Shown here: positions 41,584-52,464 of the stretch, one piece after another | Layout of the letters: the number at the start of each line of letters is the position of its first letter | Position numbering within the stretch: position 1 is the first letter of the stretch | NCBI GenBank assembly: GCA_002344785.1 | Contig: DDUL01000007.1 | Span: 62,001 to 126,000, forward strand | Reading direction: 5' to 3' | Length of the DNA: 64,000 nucleotides | Source: Bdellovibrionaceae bacterium UBA2339 | Lineage (GTDB): Bacteria; Bdellovibrionota; Bdellovibrionia; Bdellovibrionales; JAMPXM01 | Made by a program: the position numbers and the translations under genes | Notes under the pieces: model-generated | Told to the model about the DNA's origin: nothing | Seen by the model: only the letters and a program-made list of their open reading frames with translations | Database searches by the model: none

Positions 41584-43059
41584 ATGTCGAGTCCTTCGTT
41601 GCCGAAAGCCTCATCAACACGGCCTGAGTTCCATTCAATGACTGAGCGCTCTCGCCAAGCTTCATCGTGGCTCAGAGTTTTCGCCATCCTCCTCCTCGCG
41701 ACCGGCACAGTCTTACTCGGCCCTGAGGATCTCTCAAGTTCGTCCGTCAAGACCCCCGTCTGGGCCGCGACGGTGGCGCGCTTTAGTGGAACGGCAGAAA
41801 TTTTCCGAAGCCCCAATTGGGTCGGCCTACGTGTGAATGAACGCCTCATCGTCGGCGATAGCCTTCGCACCGGCCCAAATTCCGCTTTGGTCCTACGCTT
41901 TAATGACAAATCCGTCTTGGAACTTGCGGCCAACTCGGAAGCCGTCATTGAATACTTCGAGCCCAAGACCGGAGAAGCGCTCATCGGCCTCGGTGCCGGT
42001 CGAATCCGCGCCGAGGTGATTCGCCGCCAGAACAACGAAACTCGGTTCAAGATTCGCACAGGTGCGATCGTCGCCGGAGTCCGCGGCACGCAGTTCATGC
42101 TCGCGCACCAAGAGAATCGCGACTACGGCATGGATGCGATCGCGGTGTTGAACGGCGTCGTCGAAGTGCGCGATGCTGCGACCAATCGCGTGATCACCAA
42201 CATGTACCGCGATCAAGTACTCACCGTCTCCTCTCGTGACGTCGAGCGCGGCAACATTTTTCCCGCTGCCGCCATCACGCCGAGCATGTGGGATCTGCGC
42301 GTGAGCGATAACTCAGGTGTCACGCGATTTGGCGACCACAAGATTCGGGTCGCACAAGGGATTTTTCTTCCGAGCAATTCCAGAAAGTGGCGCTTTCGCA
42401 TTGAAGGCGCGCGCAAGAAAAAGCTCGTGGCCGGAGCCCTGGCCACTCAGTTCACTCCGACCAAGATGAAGCAATCCAGCCTTCGCGCCGTCACAGAAAT
42501 CGCTTCGGCCTTGAATGTTCCCGTCGTTCGACCCGATACGCTTCCTACGACGGCGCTCACAGCTCGCGCGGCACCCACTCCGGCGCCCAACATCGTCGCC
42601 GTTCGCGACAAATCCGTCCTCGCCGCGATCACAGCTCCATCGTCAGGCGCCTTACTTGCCAACATTCGTCTGTATGGCGGCTATGATCCGGTGTACTCGG
42701 CAGATCTGGAACGAAATCCTGATCAGACGATCACCTATTCTCCGGGCACGATGCCCATGCCCACAACCGCCGTCAGCTCGGATACTCTCAATGAAGACAC
42801 GACTGAAATGCTCCATGAAGGTGGCTGGGAGTTAACAGGCGGCGGCGGCACAGTCACACCAGGGCCATTGCCACCCGTCGAGACAGCACCGGGTGCAAGC
42901 CCTCTTCCCATGATCACACCCGGAGCATCTCCCCTCCCTTATCCGAGCCCGCTTCCTTCGCCGACAATGTCGCCCATCATGGCACCCATGCCGGAGGAGA
43001 TGGGCATGCCTCGCGGTGGCGGACCGATGGTGGGGCCTACACCTTGGTATGATCAGTGA
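41584..43059 (+). CDS. FecR-domain exported protein, paralogue 1
   Basis: 491 residues from ATG 41584, with AAAGGAAG five bases before. N-terminal signal or anchor LRVFAILLLATGTVLL. FecR domain at about 50-190: RVNERLIVGDSLRTGPNSAL, LELAANSEAVIEYFEP, then IRTGAIVAGVRGTQF, the most conserved FecR stretch. A middle region ending ITPSMWDLRVSDNSG and a C-terminal Pro/Met/Gly-rich tail (about 400-491) follow. No sigma factor (FecI) or TonB receptor is present, so it is not a classical iron-signalling FecR; it is more likely a surface-structural or LysM-less wall protein as in other deltaproteobacteria. Tandem with a close paralogue. Confidence 0.88.
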   Translation: MSSPSLPKASSTRPEFHSMTERSRQASSWLRVFAILLLATGTVLLGPEDLSSSSVKTPVWAATVARFSGTAEIFRSPNWVGLRVNERLIVGDSLRTGPNSALVLRFNDKSVLELAANSEAVIEYFEPKTGEALIGLGAGRIRAEVIRRQNNETRFKIRTGAIVAGVRGTQFMLAHQENRDYGMDAIAVLNGVVEVRDAATNRVITNMYRDQVLTVSSRDVERGNIFPAAAITPSMWDLRVSDNSGVTRFGDHKIRVAQGIFLPSNSRKWRFRIEGARKKKLVAGALATQFTPTKMKQSSLRAVTEIASALNVPVVRPDTLPTTALTARAAPTPAPNIVAVRDKSVLAAITAPSSGALLANIRLYGGYDPVYSADLERNPDQTITYSPGTMPMPTTAVSSDTLNEDTTEMLHEGGWELTGGGGTVTPGPLPPVETAPGASPLPMITPGASPLPYPSPLPSPTMSPIMAPMPEEMGMPRGGGPMVGPTPWYDQ

Positions 43060-43074
43060 AGTTCGAGTGGATCT

Positions 43075-43093
43075 CTTGAGACTACGACTCAAG
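43075..43093 (+). repeat. Weak hairpin between the two FecR genes
   Basis: CTTGAG, seven-base loop, CTCAAG, no T-tract. Fifteen bases after the first FecR gene; low-strength structure. Confidence 0.3.
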
Positions 43094-43279
43094 TTGAGAC
43101 AGCGACGCAACTTTTATCGAGCTTGAGTGCGCAGGACTTGGGAAAGCTTCTGTTTGAGCGCTATCCTATTAGGAGTTCGGAGCGTTGGTGTTTTTAATCT
43201 GCACGTTCATGGGGCCCTGGCCGGGTTCAGTTTCTTGCAAGCTCACTTCGCCGGCCAAGCTAATTGGAGAACATCGTCA

Positions 43280-44860
43280 ATGAAGTCATTCTCTCATTTC
43301 GACGATTCAATTCCGCAGCAACCCCTCTCCCTTCTTGCATCCTCACTTTTGCGATCACTCTTCATCACCTGCACTTGGTTTTTGACGATGACAACCATGT
43401 TGGCATCAACTCCCGCCCTCGCCCAATCCGGCAATAACGGCGCGGGAATCCTCGGGGGCGATAGCGCCAAACCTCCGCCGCCACCACCGGCAGCGCAACC
43501 CAACATGGTATGGGCCGGAACTGTGGCTCGCATCGACGGCGCGCAAGCGCAGTTTTATGAAGCCTCAAGCTGGCGCGCTTTACGCGTGAATCAACGTCTC
43601 ATGGTGGGCGACTCGATCAAAACTGGTAACTCAACTGTCGTCACAATTCGCATGAATGATCGAAGCATCGTCGAGCTTGCGGCGAATACCGAAGCCGTCA
43701 TCGAATACTTTGAACCCTTGAGCGGCGAAGCGCTGATTGGACTTGCGAGTGGACGAATTCGCGCCGAAGTCATACGTCGACCCAACAGTGAAGTGCGATT
43801 CAAAATCCGATCCGGCGCTGTGGTCGCCGGGGTTCGCGGTACAGAATTCTTGGTCGTGCATCAAGAATCTCGAGATCACGCCGCATCGGGTGTGTTTGTT
43901 TCAAGCGGAATTGTGGAAGTTCGCGATGCAGCCACCGGTAAACTTGTCAGCAACGTACGAGCGGATCAGGCCGTCACAGTGAGCTCAAACACTCAGTACA
44001 AGGGAAATCAATTTCCAGTCGGCGCGATCACGCCCAGCATGTGGGATTTGCGCGTCAATGATGATGTCGCTGTGACGACCTTTGGCACACATCGTGTTCG
44101 TATCGCCAAAGGCCTCTTTCATCCCGGCAATCACCGTCAGTGGCGCTTCCGCGCTGAGGGTGCTCGGCGCCGGACACTGGCTGTTGGAGCACTGCGAGCG
44201 GAAATGCAACCCGCGCGACTCAAGCAAAGCATGAACTTCCCGCTCAATACCGTATCTGGCGCACACTCCATGCCCATCGTGAATCCTGAGAACTTGCCGA
44301 CGGATCCGTTGCCGCCGCCTCCCGCGCCCACACCTCCGCTTCGCACAGGGCGAAAGAAGAAGGTCGAATCTTCGACGGTGAGTTTGGTGCGGCCACCGAC
44401 GACACACTACGCGTATCTGTTTGGTGGCTATGAACCCAAGCCGGATGTGCTGGAGCCCATCGCGCCGCTGAGCTTCTCAGCGCAACCCATGCTCTCCACG
44501 GGCATGATCACCTACACGAGCTACGACGACGAGACTCTCAGCATGTATAGCGACTATGATTGGACCTATCGAACCACGCTCACCACCACCAACACCACGA
44601 CGACAACCACCACCCTCCAAGAGCCCGTCGCTGGCTGCGTGCAGACGCAATGGGGCGATTGTTTGACCACCAGTTCAGGCCAAGCCGTCACCACGACAAC
44701 CGGCTCTTCCAGCACGACGACCAGCAGCGGGTCGAGCAGCTCAGGAACGTCGGGAACGTCGGGAACATCAGGCACTTCTGGAACTTCTGGCACATCCGGA
44801 ACTTCGGGCGGTGGCGGTTCGGGAAGCTACTGGGAATATCAGTGGCAAAGTGGCAAATAA
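43280..44860 (+). CDS. FecR-domain exported protein, paralogue 2
   Basis: 526 residues from ATG 43280 (GGAGA nine bases before). Signal region SLFITCTWFLTMTTMLASTP with cleavage near ALAQ. The FecR domain (about residues 75-230) is nearly colinear with paralogue 1: LRVNQRLMVGDSIKTG, VELAANTEAVIEYFEP, IRSGAVVAGVRGTEF, ITPSMWDLRVND. The tail differs: Thr-rich (TTLTTTNTTTTTTTLQEP), then Ser/Gly/Thr with seven GTS units and GGGGSG before an aromatic end (SYWEYQWQSGK). The tail looks like a flexible surface linker. Duplication is clear; tails have diverged. Converges with the aminotransferase gene, 16 bases apart. Confidence 0.88.
   Translation: MKSFSHFDDSIPQQPLSLLASSLLRSLFITCTWFLTMTTMLASTPALAQSGNNGAGILGGDSAKPPPPPPAAQPNMVWAGTVARIDGAQAQFYEASSWRALRVNQRLMVGDSIKTGNSTVVTIRMNDRSIVELAANTEAVIEYFEPLSGEALIGLASGRIRAEVIRRPNSEVRFKIRSGAVVAGVRGTEFLVVHQESRDHAASGVFVSSGIVEVRDAATGKLVSNVRADQAVTVSSNTQYKGNQFPVGAITPSMWDLRVNDDVAVTTFGTHRVRIAKGLFHPGNHRQWRFRAEGARRRTLAVGALRAEMQPARLKQSMNFPLNTVSGAHSMPIVNPENLPTDPLPPPPAPTPPLRTGRKKKVESSTVSLVRPPTTHYAYLFGGYEPKPDVLEPIAPLSFSAQPMLSTGMITYTSYDDETLSMYSDYDWTYRTTLTTTNTTTTTTTLQEPVAGCVQTQWGDCLTTSSGQAVTTTTGSSSTTTSSGSSSSGTSGTSGTSGTSGTSGTSGTSGGGGSGSYWEYQWQSGK
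44744..44806 (+). repeat. 9-bp tandem repeat encoding Gly-Thr-Ser units
   Basis: Seven units of GGN-ACN-TCN (first two GGAACGTCG identical, the others diverging at third positions). In frame, so copy-number change would lengthen or shorten the linker without frameshift. Confidence 0.85.
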
Positions 44861-44876
44861 GGACTGAAGACCCGGA

Positions 44877-45866
44877 TCACAATTGATCCTCGATCAACTT
44901 CTTTCGCAGCTCAAAAATCCTATCACTTTGATGCCGCCAATGAATTCGATCCGAATCTTGATCTGATATCAGAAACTCTCCGACAGGCGTGACATCCAAA
45001 GTTGTGCCGATCATCATCGCCCCTCGCGCCGATCGCAAATCCTCAGGGCGTGCATTCACTTCTTTCACCACCCAGCCCAATGACTCAGCCAACTTCGCTG
45101 CGCGCGTGAGTGTGCAGCCATCAAGAATGTGTAAGGGCCGTGGGAAACACAGTGATCCCTCCGCATCCAACCACGCAAAATTCTCCGTCGCGCTCTCCGC
45201 CAAAAAACCGGACGAGTCCACGCTCACCACAAAATCCAAACCTCGATCCACGGCTTCTTTCTTCATGAGCACATTCGGAAGATAATTGCAGGACTTGATC
45301 TGCGGATAAGGTGCCGGCTTCACGGCCACACTTGAAAGTCCGACCCGACAACCGCGCTTGAGCCAGTCCTCCTTCACAGGCGAAAGTTCCGTGATCACCA
45401 CATGCAATTGCGAGCCCAGCGTCGAGTACGGATTGGGGCTAAAGTCACCCGGCCCGCGCGTGACAAACAGACGAATCAACCCCTGGGACAGGCGCGAGTT
45501 CGCATCGCTGAGCACAGCTTGCACTCCATAATTCAACAACGACTTCAATTCGGCCTGACTCCACGGCAGACGCAATCCGATTCGATCCGCGCTACGCTGC
45601 AGGCGGAGGAGATGCTCATTGAGCAAATAGATTTTTCCAGCGTTGAATTTGATGGCCTCAAACACGGCATCGCCGCGATGAAAACCGTGATCATCCAAGG
45701 GTAGCAACATGAGCGCCGGATCCTTGGTCCATCCTCCCCAGAAGCTTGAATACATCCAACGCATGCCTTGTCGTGAACTTGTCATTTGTCGACGATTGGC
45801 CTCGAGCAAACCTTCGAGAGTCAGCGGCTTTAGGATCAGTTCGGCAGGCTTGGAATCGACACTCAT
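44877..45866 (-). CDS. Class IV aminotransferase (branched-chain, D-amino-acid or aminodeoxychorismate lyase type)
   Basis: 329 residues. Fold type IV PLP enzyme: LPLDDHGFHRGDAVFEAIKF (substrate side), catalytic Lys191 in PQIKSCNYLPNVL, and Glu in LAESATENFAWLD, with DGCTLTRAAKLAESLG for phosphate binding. An N-terminal extension of 45 residues precedes the usual start (SFWGGWTKDPALMLLPLDDH). The KSCNYLPNVL pattern is closest to PabC and D-amino-acid aminotransferase types, but activity cannot be fixed from motifs. Divergent from uppP by about 95 bases; no folate or branched-chain gene is near. Confidence 0.85.
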   Translation of the reverse strand: MSVDSKPAELILKPLTLEGLLEANRRQMTSSRQGMRWMYSSFWGGWTKDPALMLLPLDDHGFHRGDAVFEAIKFNAGKIYLLNEHLLRLQRSADRIGLRLPWSQAELKSLLNYGVQAVLSDANSRLSQGLIRLFVTRGPGDFSPNPYSTLGSQLHVVITELSPVKEDWLKRGCRVGLSSVAVKPAPYPQIKSCNYLPNVLMKKEAVDRGLDFVVSVDSSGFLAESATENFAWLDAEGSLCFPRPLHILDGCTLTRAAKLAESLGWVVKEVNARPEDLRSARGAMMIGTTLDVTPVGEFLISDQDSDRIHWRHQSDRIFELRKKLIEDQL

Positions 45867-45959
45867 GAATCACCTCAAGGTCGGGACTTCTGTTGAATTT
45901 CAAACCGATTCAGGATTTCATCAAGCTCGAACATCAATTTCATTGCGAGGTCAGCTCAA

Positions 45960-46757
45960 GTGGAGATTTGGCAGGCCATCATCTTGGCGATCATTGAAGG
46001 CCTCACCGAATATTTACCGGTGAGCTCGACCGGGCACATCATCCTAGGCTCGGCCGCCATGGGAATTCACGAGGACCCCTTTGTGAAAGACTTCACCGTC
46101 ATCGTGCAATTCGGTGCAATCTTGTCCGTGGTCGTCGCCTATCGCGAGCGCTTGCAGAATGCATTGAAACTCGGAGCCACACCTTGGCTCAAGCTCGGCT
46201 TGGGATTTCTTCCTGCTGGAGTGATCGGATTTTTGCTCAAAGATCACGTCGATGCTTGGCTTGGTTCAGTGGAGGTCGTCGGTTGGTCGCTGCTGTTAGG
46301 CGGTGTGCTATTGATCTTTGTCGATCGACTTTGGGGACGCGGTCGAGCTCAAGATGCTCTCAACCTCCCCTACAGCAAAGTCGTGGCCATTGGACTGACT
46401 CAATGCTTAGCACTCGTGCCGGGTGTGAGCCGATCTGGCGCCAGCATCGTGGGCGGCATGGCCCTTGGACTTTCGCGTAGCACAGCCGCGGACTTTTCCT
46501 TTTTCTTAGCTCTCCCGACCTTAGGCGCGGCGACTCTGTACAAGTCGATTAAAATCGCGCCCAGCATCACTGAAGATCAAATACTCCCGCTGCTGATCGG
46601 CAACGTCATCAGCTTCATCGTGGGCCTTTTGGCGATTCGCGTGTTCATTCGCTTCATCGCTCAACGTGGTTTTTTCTGGTTCGGGGTTTACCGAATTCTT
46701 ATTGGCTCAGCGATTTTGCTCATTCTCGCATCAGGGCATACACTGAAGATGCAATGA
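45960..46757 (+). CDS. uppP: Undecaprenyl-diphosphatase
   Basis: 265 residues from GTG 45960. It removes a phosphate from undecaprenyl pyrophosphate at the inner membrane, recycling the carrier for peptidoglycan and LPS. Two family motifs are intact: IIEGLTEYLPVSSTGHIIL (Glu-rich and catalytic Ser/His) and LVPGVSRSGASIVGGMALG (Arg/Ser). Eight hydrophobic segments. It confers bacitracin tolerance in known cases. Its stop overlaps the start of the DCC-family gene by four bases, so they are coupled. Confidence 0.96.
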   Translation: MEIWQAIILAIIEGLTEYLPVSSTGHIILGSAAMGIHEDPFVKDFTVIVQFGAILSVVVAYRERLQNALKLGATPWLKLGLGFLPAGVIGFLLKDHVDAWLGSVEVVGWSLLLGGVLLIFVDRLWGRGRAQDALNLPYSKVVAIGLTQCLALVPGVSRSGASIVGGMALGLSRSTAADFSFFLALPTLGAATLYKSIKIAPSITEDQILPLLIGNVISFIVGLLAIRVFIRFIAQRGFFWFGVYRILIGSAILLILASGHTLKMQ

Positions 46758-47212
46758 CCAAGACCCCACAAGTCGACCGCGCGCCCGCGGACAAAGCTCC
46801 CCCAGCCTCACGCTACATCGTCTACTTCGATGGCGTCTGCGGCTTGTGCAATTGGAGCGTCGACGTCTTGCTCCGACTTGATCGCGAGCAGCGACTTCTC
46901 TTCACACCGCTGCAAGGTGAGACGGCGGCTGGGAATCTTGCCGCCTCTGATCGCGAAGATTTACAGACCCTCATCTTCAGTGAAGCTGTGGGTTCCACGA
47001 CTCGCCTCTGGCGCCGATCTGACGCCGTACTGCGCGCCCTTGAGATTTGCGGAGGCCCCATTGCCGCCATGGCTTGTGGGTTGCGAGTTTTGCCGCGCTG
47101 GCCTCGCGACTTGGTTTACAATCTCATCGCGCGATTTCGCTATCGCTTGTTTGGTCAAAAATCGAGCTGCCGGATCCCTTCGCCAGCGGAGCGATCGAGG
47201 TTTTTACCCTAG
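46754..47212 (+). CDS. DCC-family thiol-disulfide oxidoreductase-like protein (DUF393)
   Basis: 152 residues. YIVYFDGVCGLCNWSVDVLL near the N-terminus is the DCC signature with a CxxC (Cys-Gly-Leu-Cys), and LLFTPLQGE, the WRRSDAVLRALE and FGQKSSCRIPSPAERSRFL ends are typical. Thioredoxin-like; the physiological partner is unknown. A 20-residue charged tail precedes it. ATGA overlap with uppP and a close downstream ABC-F gene indicate one transcript. Confidence 0.92.
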   Translation: MTKTPQVDRAPADKAPPASRYIVYFDGVCGLCNWSVDVLLRLDREQRLLFTPLQGETAAGNLAASDREDLQTLIFSEAVGSTTRLWRRSDAVLRALEICGGPIAAMACGLRVLPRWPRDLVYNLIARFRYRLFGQKSSCRIPSPAERSRFLP

Positions 47213-47247
47213 CCGCAAGCCGCCCAAAAATGTTAAGCCCCAAGGCT

Positions 47248-48873
<1,626 letters not shown>

Positions 48874-48874
48874 G

Positions 48875-48904
48875 ATGCCCGAGGCGGCTCGCCCCGGGCA
48901 TTTC
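48875..48904 (+). terminator. Terminator-like hairpin after ABC-F gene
   Basis: ATGCCCG (48875-48881) pairs with CGGGCAT (48895-48901), inside it GGCG pairs with CGCC; one A/C mismatch; then TT and C-rich text. Strong stem, short T run. It could serve both converging transcripts. Confidence 0.65.
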
Positions 48905-48930
48905 TCATTCACGTCAATTTGTGGCCGTGA

Positions 48931-49887
48931 TCAGCGCTTCGCCTCGACAAATCCAACGACGGAGTTTTTGTTTCGAATTTCCACACGCAACAGGCCTTGC
49001 TGCCAAGTGCCTGTGATCGACAACACGTTTGCGCCGGGAATCGTGCTGGGTGCGGAACTTGAGTCACGCATCGCGATCTCGCCCGTCTGTGCGTTGTAGT
49101 CGACCTTTAGATTCCACTCGCCAATCCCAGACGGAAAGTCGAGACGACGATACTGAGCTTGTAGCTCAGGCATGGAGACACCCGTCGAGCTGGGTCGCTC
49201 GACAATCACCAAAGCGATCTCGACAGGAAAGTCATTGCCAGCAGTTGCGCGCACAGTACCTGTGTACGCGCCTTCCATCGGGCGATGAATGCGAAGCCAA
49301 CGCTCGCGAAGCTCTTGCTGAGCTCCCGCACCCGGAGCCATGGAATCGACCGAAGTTCGTCGCGCCCGAAACACTCCCCACACGCCGCCTTTTCGCGCCA
49401 GCTCCACCTGCATTTGCTCACCGCCGGCTTGGCCGCGAAGCGAGAGCATCACGTCAGATCCCGCGCCGCTTGAAAGCGAGGTCATCACCAAGCGACCACC
49501 GCGATCATAATCGCCAGCCAAGGTGAGTTGATCCGTCTCCGTCACCACGTCTTGCGGCAAAAAGCGCGCACGCAAAGTTGGGCGAAGTCGGGCCGAGCCA
49601 TCGGGATTCGCGCCGTCTTGCAAATACACAATATACACGCTCAAACGTGCGGCCAACGGACGAAGCCCGGGGCTTTGCAGTTCGCCGTCCCATGTGCCTT
49701 GTACGGAGCTGTACAAGTCTTCGAGTGCCTTGGCATCTCGGGCCTGCTGCGCTCGAGTTTCATCACCAGGTGTGGAGCCCGGCGAACACGCTGTCGTGAG
49801 CATGGCCGTCGAAGTCATGAGCCCAAGCGCCAGCGCGCATGTTCCTAAGCCCGTCTTCGAGAAAGTCTGTCGCCAACGAAAGTTCAT
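48931..49887 (-). CDS. Putative lipoprotein, end of TolC operon
   Basis: 318 residues. Signal LGTCALALGLMTSTAMLTTAC with lipobox LTTAC (Cys34) followed by Ser-Pro-Gly, so outer-membrane sorting is likely. The mature protein has two parts, each with a beta-sandwich-like pattern (TWDGELQSPGLRPLAARLSV; EGAYTGTVRATAGNDFPVEI), suggesting two lipocalin-like or repeat domains: VQGTWDGEL and MEGAYTGTV look like internal repeats. Function unknown. It begins eight bases after the TolC stop. Confidence 0.75.
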   Translation of the reverse strand: MNFRWRQTFSKTGLGTCALALGLMTSTAMLTTACSPGSTPGDETRAQQARDAKALEDLYSSVQGTWDGELQSPGLRPLAARLSVYIVYLQDGANPDGSARLRPTLRARFLPQDVVTETDQLTLAGDYDRGGRLVMTSLSSGAGSDVMLSLRGQAGGEQMQVELARKGGVWGVFRARRTSVDSMAPGAGAQQELRERWLRIHRPMEGAYTGTVRATAGNDFPVEIALVIVERPSSTGVSMPELQAQYRRLDFPSGIGEWNLKVDYNAQTGEIAMRDSSSAPSTIPGANVLSITGTWQQGLLRVEIRNKNSVVGFVEAKR

Positions 49888-49895
49888 TTGCTACC

Positions 49896-51425
49896 TCACT
49901 TCGTGCTGGACGTGGGACGAATCAGTTCATCGCGAACCGCCGCCCATTGGTTCAATGCAATTTGATAATTTCCGACCGAACGCACGCGCTCCAGCTGTGC
50001 GACGAACAGATCATTGTAAGAGCGGATCAATTCCACCAACGTCGTTCGACCTTGGCGATAAGCTTGCTCCAACTCTCTGACGACTCGGCTTCGCTGATTG
50101 ACGATGGTGATCGCCGCGATCGCCGCATCTCGATTGGCCGCAGCATTTCTCTCCGCCGCCGCCAATTGATCGCGTACTGAGTCGCGAGAATTCTTGAGTT
50201 CCATTTCACGCAAGGTGCGGCCCGCACTCGCTTCACCAACTTGCGCGCGAAACAGTGAAGAATCCAGCGGCCACTCCAGCTCCACGCCCACAGCGTAAGT
50301 CGGCGTCGAGCCGCCGCCCATTTTGGCGAAGCTTTGATCCGATTTCTCATCAACACCTGTCGACTTTGCCCTTGCGACCAAATCCAGTCTGGGTCGCGAA
50401 AGACTTCGCGCCGACAAATAATTTCTCTCGGCAATTTCGAAGTTCATCTGCGCCAAGCGCACAGGCCGCAGGCTCTCAAGCTCCAAACTCGCCGGCTGGG
50501 GCAACTTCGGAAGGTCTGTCACTTCCGAAGGCGAAGCTTTGAACTGAATCGGCTCTTTGGGGTCAATTTGCAAAAGTGTTCGCAGCTGATCCAGCGCCGC
50601 CAGATACGAAGCTGCCGACAACTTCACCCGCGCATCCGCCGACTCGAATTCGGCCTCCAACCTCGGTAGCTCCCCGGGCGCCGATGCGCCAAATCCCGTT
50701 TTGCGCCGAACGCTAGCGACCAATTGCGAATACTTATCGCGGGCCGCTGTGTTCTCGCGAAGCTGAGTCTCAGCCACGTAGGCATTCCAAAACGCCGTCA
50801 GTCCGGAAAGTATCGCCTCTTCGAGATTCTCTTGGCGCAATAGATCAGCTTGTGTCACCTGCGTGTCCGCAGTTGCCAGCACAGCGCGATCCGACTGACC
50901 CAAAATGTTTCGCCACAAACTTTGCCGAATCGCCAAACTCACCGCATCGAGATTCGCTTCGGGTCGGCGAAGGCTTGAGGTGAACGATGAAAGCGTCGAG
51001 CTTTGGCTGATTTTGTCGTACTGCAAAATGAGCTGCGTGCCCGTCGACATACTCTTTTGCGCCGACGTGACGATTGTCCACGTGCGATCTTCGGGGTTAC
51101 CTGTTCCCGTCAACGTCAGCGCCTTGTTCACTTCGTAGGTCGGCGCAAATCGAAACACAAAGTCATACGGTGATCGCAAACGCTCCGCGAGCGCGACACT
51201 TTGTTCGGCCTGAGCCTCGATGGACTTGGCGCGCGTGCTTTGCTTCAGCACCAAGTCGACCACATTTTGCTGCGACAGCTCTAAAGCCACGGCCGGTGCG
51301 CCAGATCCGCAGAGAGCTAAGCTCAACAGCAGGGCCGCACAGGTCTGGCTTAAGCCAAACCGGGCCAAGTTCTGAGTTTTCCCACCGAGCTGATGATCAT
51401 GATGTGTGAGATTAGAGTGAGCCAA
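49896..51425 (-). CDS. TolC-family outer membrane efflux protein
   Basis: 509 residues from TTG 51425, with GGAGG just upstream; it starts 14 bases inside the end of the barrel-protein gene. Sec signal (CAALLLSLALCGSGAPAVAL), then two OEP-type helical repeats, for example LNFEIAERN-like QMNFEIAERNYLSARSLSRP and AYRQGRTTLVELIRSYNDLF, which is diagnostic of the family. Forms a trimeric channel-tunnel through the outer membrane and periplasm. There is no RND, ABC or membrane-fusion partner in this operon; neighbours are a barrel protein and two lipoproteins. So the inner-membrane pump is encoded elsewhere or the system is different. Confidence 0.92.
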   Translation of the reverse strand: MAHSNLTHHDHQLGGKTQNLARFGLSQTCAALLLSLALCGSGAPAVALELSQQNVVDLVLKQSTRAKSIEAQAEQSVALAERLRSPYDFVFRFAPTYEVNKALTLTGTGNPEDRTWTIVTSAQKSMSTGTQLILQYDKISQSSTLSSFTSSLRRPEANLDAVSLAIRQSLWRNILGQSDRAVLATADTQVTQADLLRQENLEEAILSGLTAFWNAYVAETQLRENTAARDKYSQLVASVRRKTGFGASAPGELPRLEAEFESADARVKLSAASYLAALDQLRTLLQIDPKEPIQFKASPSEVTDLPKLPQPASLELESLRPVRLAQMNFEIAERNYLSARSLSRPRLDLVARAKSTGVDEKSDQSFAKMGGGSTPTYAVGVELEWPLDSSLFRAQVGEASAGRTLREMELKNSRDSVRDQLAAAERNAAANRDAAIAAITIVNQRSRVVRELEQAYRQGRTTLVELIRSYNDLFVAQLERVRSVGNYQIALNQWAAVRDELIRPTSSTK

Positions 51426-52464
51426 CAAGTCCTCCCGACCAGTTCCATTCATTGAGACTCAAGCTTCCCGCCTGAGCCGTCGTGTTGAGTCCTGAATCAC
51501 GGCTTCGCAAGTCGCGGCGATAGGCCGCACCGATCACGGCCGACCAACGCGAGCTCATCGCCCACTGCAGATCTGCGCCGCCGACGACGAAGTTTTGATC
51601 GGCACTTCCAGCGATCTCGGAATAGCGCGATGTCTGCATCCAGCTCATCCGGCCCGCACCGGCCTTGAACTGCAAAGAGAGCGCGCGAAGTGTCGCGCCG
51701 CTCACCGGGCTGAATTGCGATTCATCATCCGATTGCGACGCCCAGGCTCCCCAGTTCACACCGACGCGAAGACCGGCCTCGGCGCGAAGCGCGTGGAGCT
51801 GAACATCGTCGTACAAAAATCCGATGGGCGATCGATAATTGATCTTGGACTGCGTGTAACCCACGCCAAGGTAAGCGCCCCAGTTACTGGCCTGACCTAC
51901 ATCATCCAAACCCAATTCGAGATTGAGTGCGGGCAGTGGCTTCAGCCGACCGTCACGGAAATCCACCTGCTGACCGTTACCGAGCTCCATGACCAGCGAT
52001 GGCTGCCACACTTCGCCTCGAAGCCCAAGTGACCACGCCCAGCCTTGAGGCTCGATGGACTTGAGATCAGCTTGCGGGATCACGGTGGCCACTTCAGCCT
52101 GCGGTGCAAGCGCCGCCATTTCACTCGCCGAATTTTCGCCGACTTTCGCATCTCGGCGCGCAGAATTGGAAGTGCGACGTGGCTTCTTTGCAAACGGATC
52201 TTCCGCGTGCCCCGCACCGATCGCCAACTCGCCCTGTGCTCGATCTTCAAGACCAAGTGGCCCCGAGGCGGGCGCCGAAGCCGCGGCGTGAGCGCTGGAC
52301 ACAACGCAGATCGTGAAGCTTACCACGAAAGCGAATCTCAACGCTTGCAGGCCAAGCACATGCACAAGCACATGCAATCGAGGCACATGCAACCGCGCAA
52401 GAGGCTGAATCCGAAGCGCCCCGAACCGACCCACGTAGGACGATGTCGAATTTAGAACTTTCAT
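51412..52464 (-). CDS. Outer-membrane beta-barrel-like protein
   Basis: 350 residues. Long N-terminus before the hydrophobic ALRFAFVVSFTICVVSSAHA signal; the DNA there contains GCACATGCA-type repeats giving LHVPRLHVLVHVL, so a later start is possible. A low-complexity region (about 60-125) is followed by alternating strands (WSLGLRGEVWQPSLVMELG, LNLELGLDDVG, WGAYLGVGYTQSKINY, RAEAGLRVGVNWGAWA, SLQFKAGAGRMSW) ending in LNEWNWSGGLVGSL. Its ATG overlaps the stop of the upstream lipoprotein gene, and the TolC gene begins inside its end. Confidence 0.72.
   Translation of the reverse strand: MKVLNSTSSYVGRFGALRIQPLARLHVPRLHVLVHVLGLQALRFAFVVSFTICVVSSAHAAASAPASGPLGLEDRAQGELAIGAGHAEDPFAKKPRRTSNSARRDAKVGENSASEMAALAPQAEVATVIPQADLKSIEPQGWAWSLGLRGEVWQPSLVMELGNGQQVDFRDGRLKPLPALNLELGLDDVGQASNWGAYLGVGYTQSKINYRSPIGFLYDDVQLHALRAEAGLRVGVNWGAWASQSDDESQFSPVSGATLRALSLQFKAGAGRMSWMQTSRYSEIAGSADQNFVVGGADLQWAMSSRWSAVIGAAYRRDLRSRDSGLNTTAQAGSLSLNEWNWSGGLVGSL

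Noticed and set aside
44540..44840. Short repeats that might suggest a CRISPR array
   Set aside because: Repeats are 9 bp, contiguous, in frame and encode Gly-Thr-Ser; there are no spacers or cas genes.
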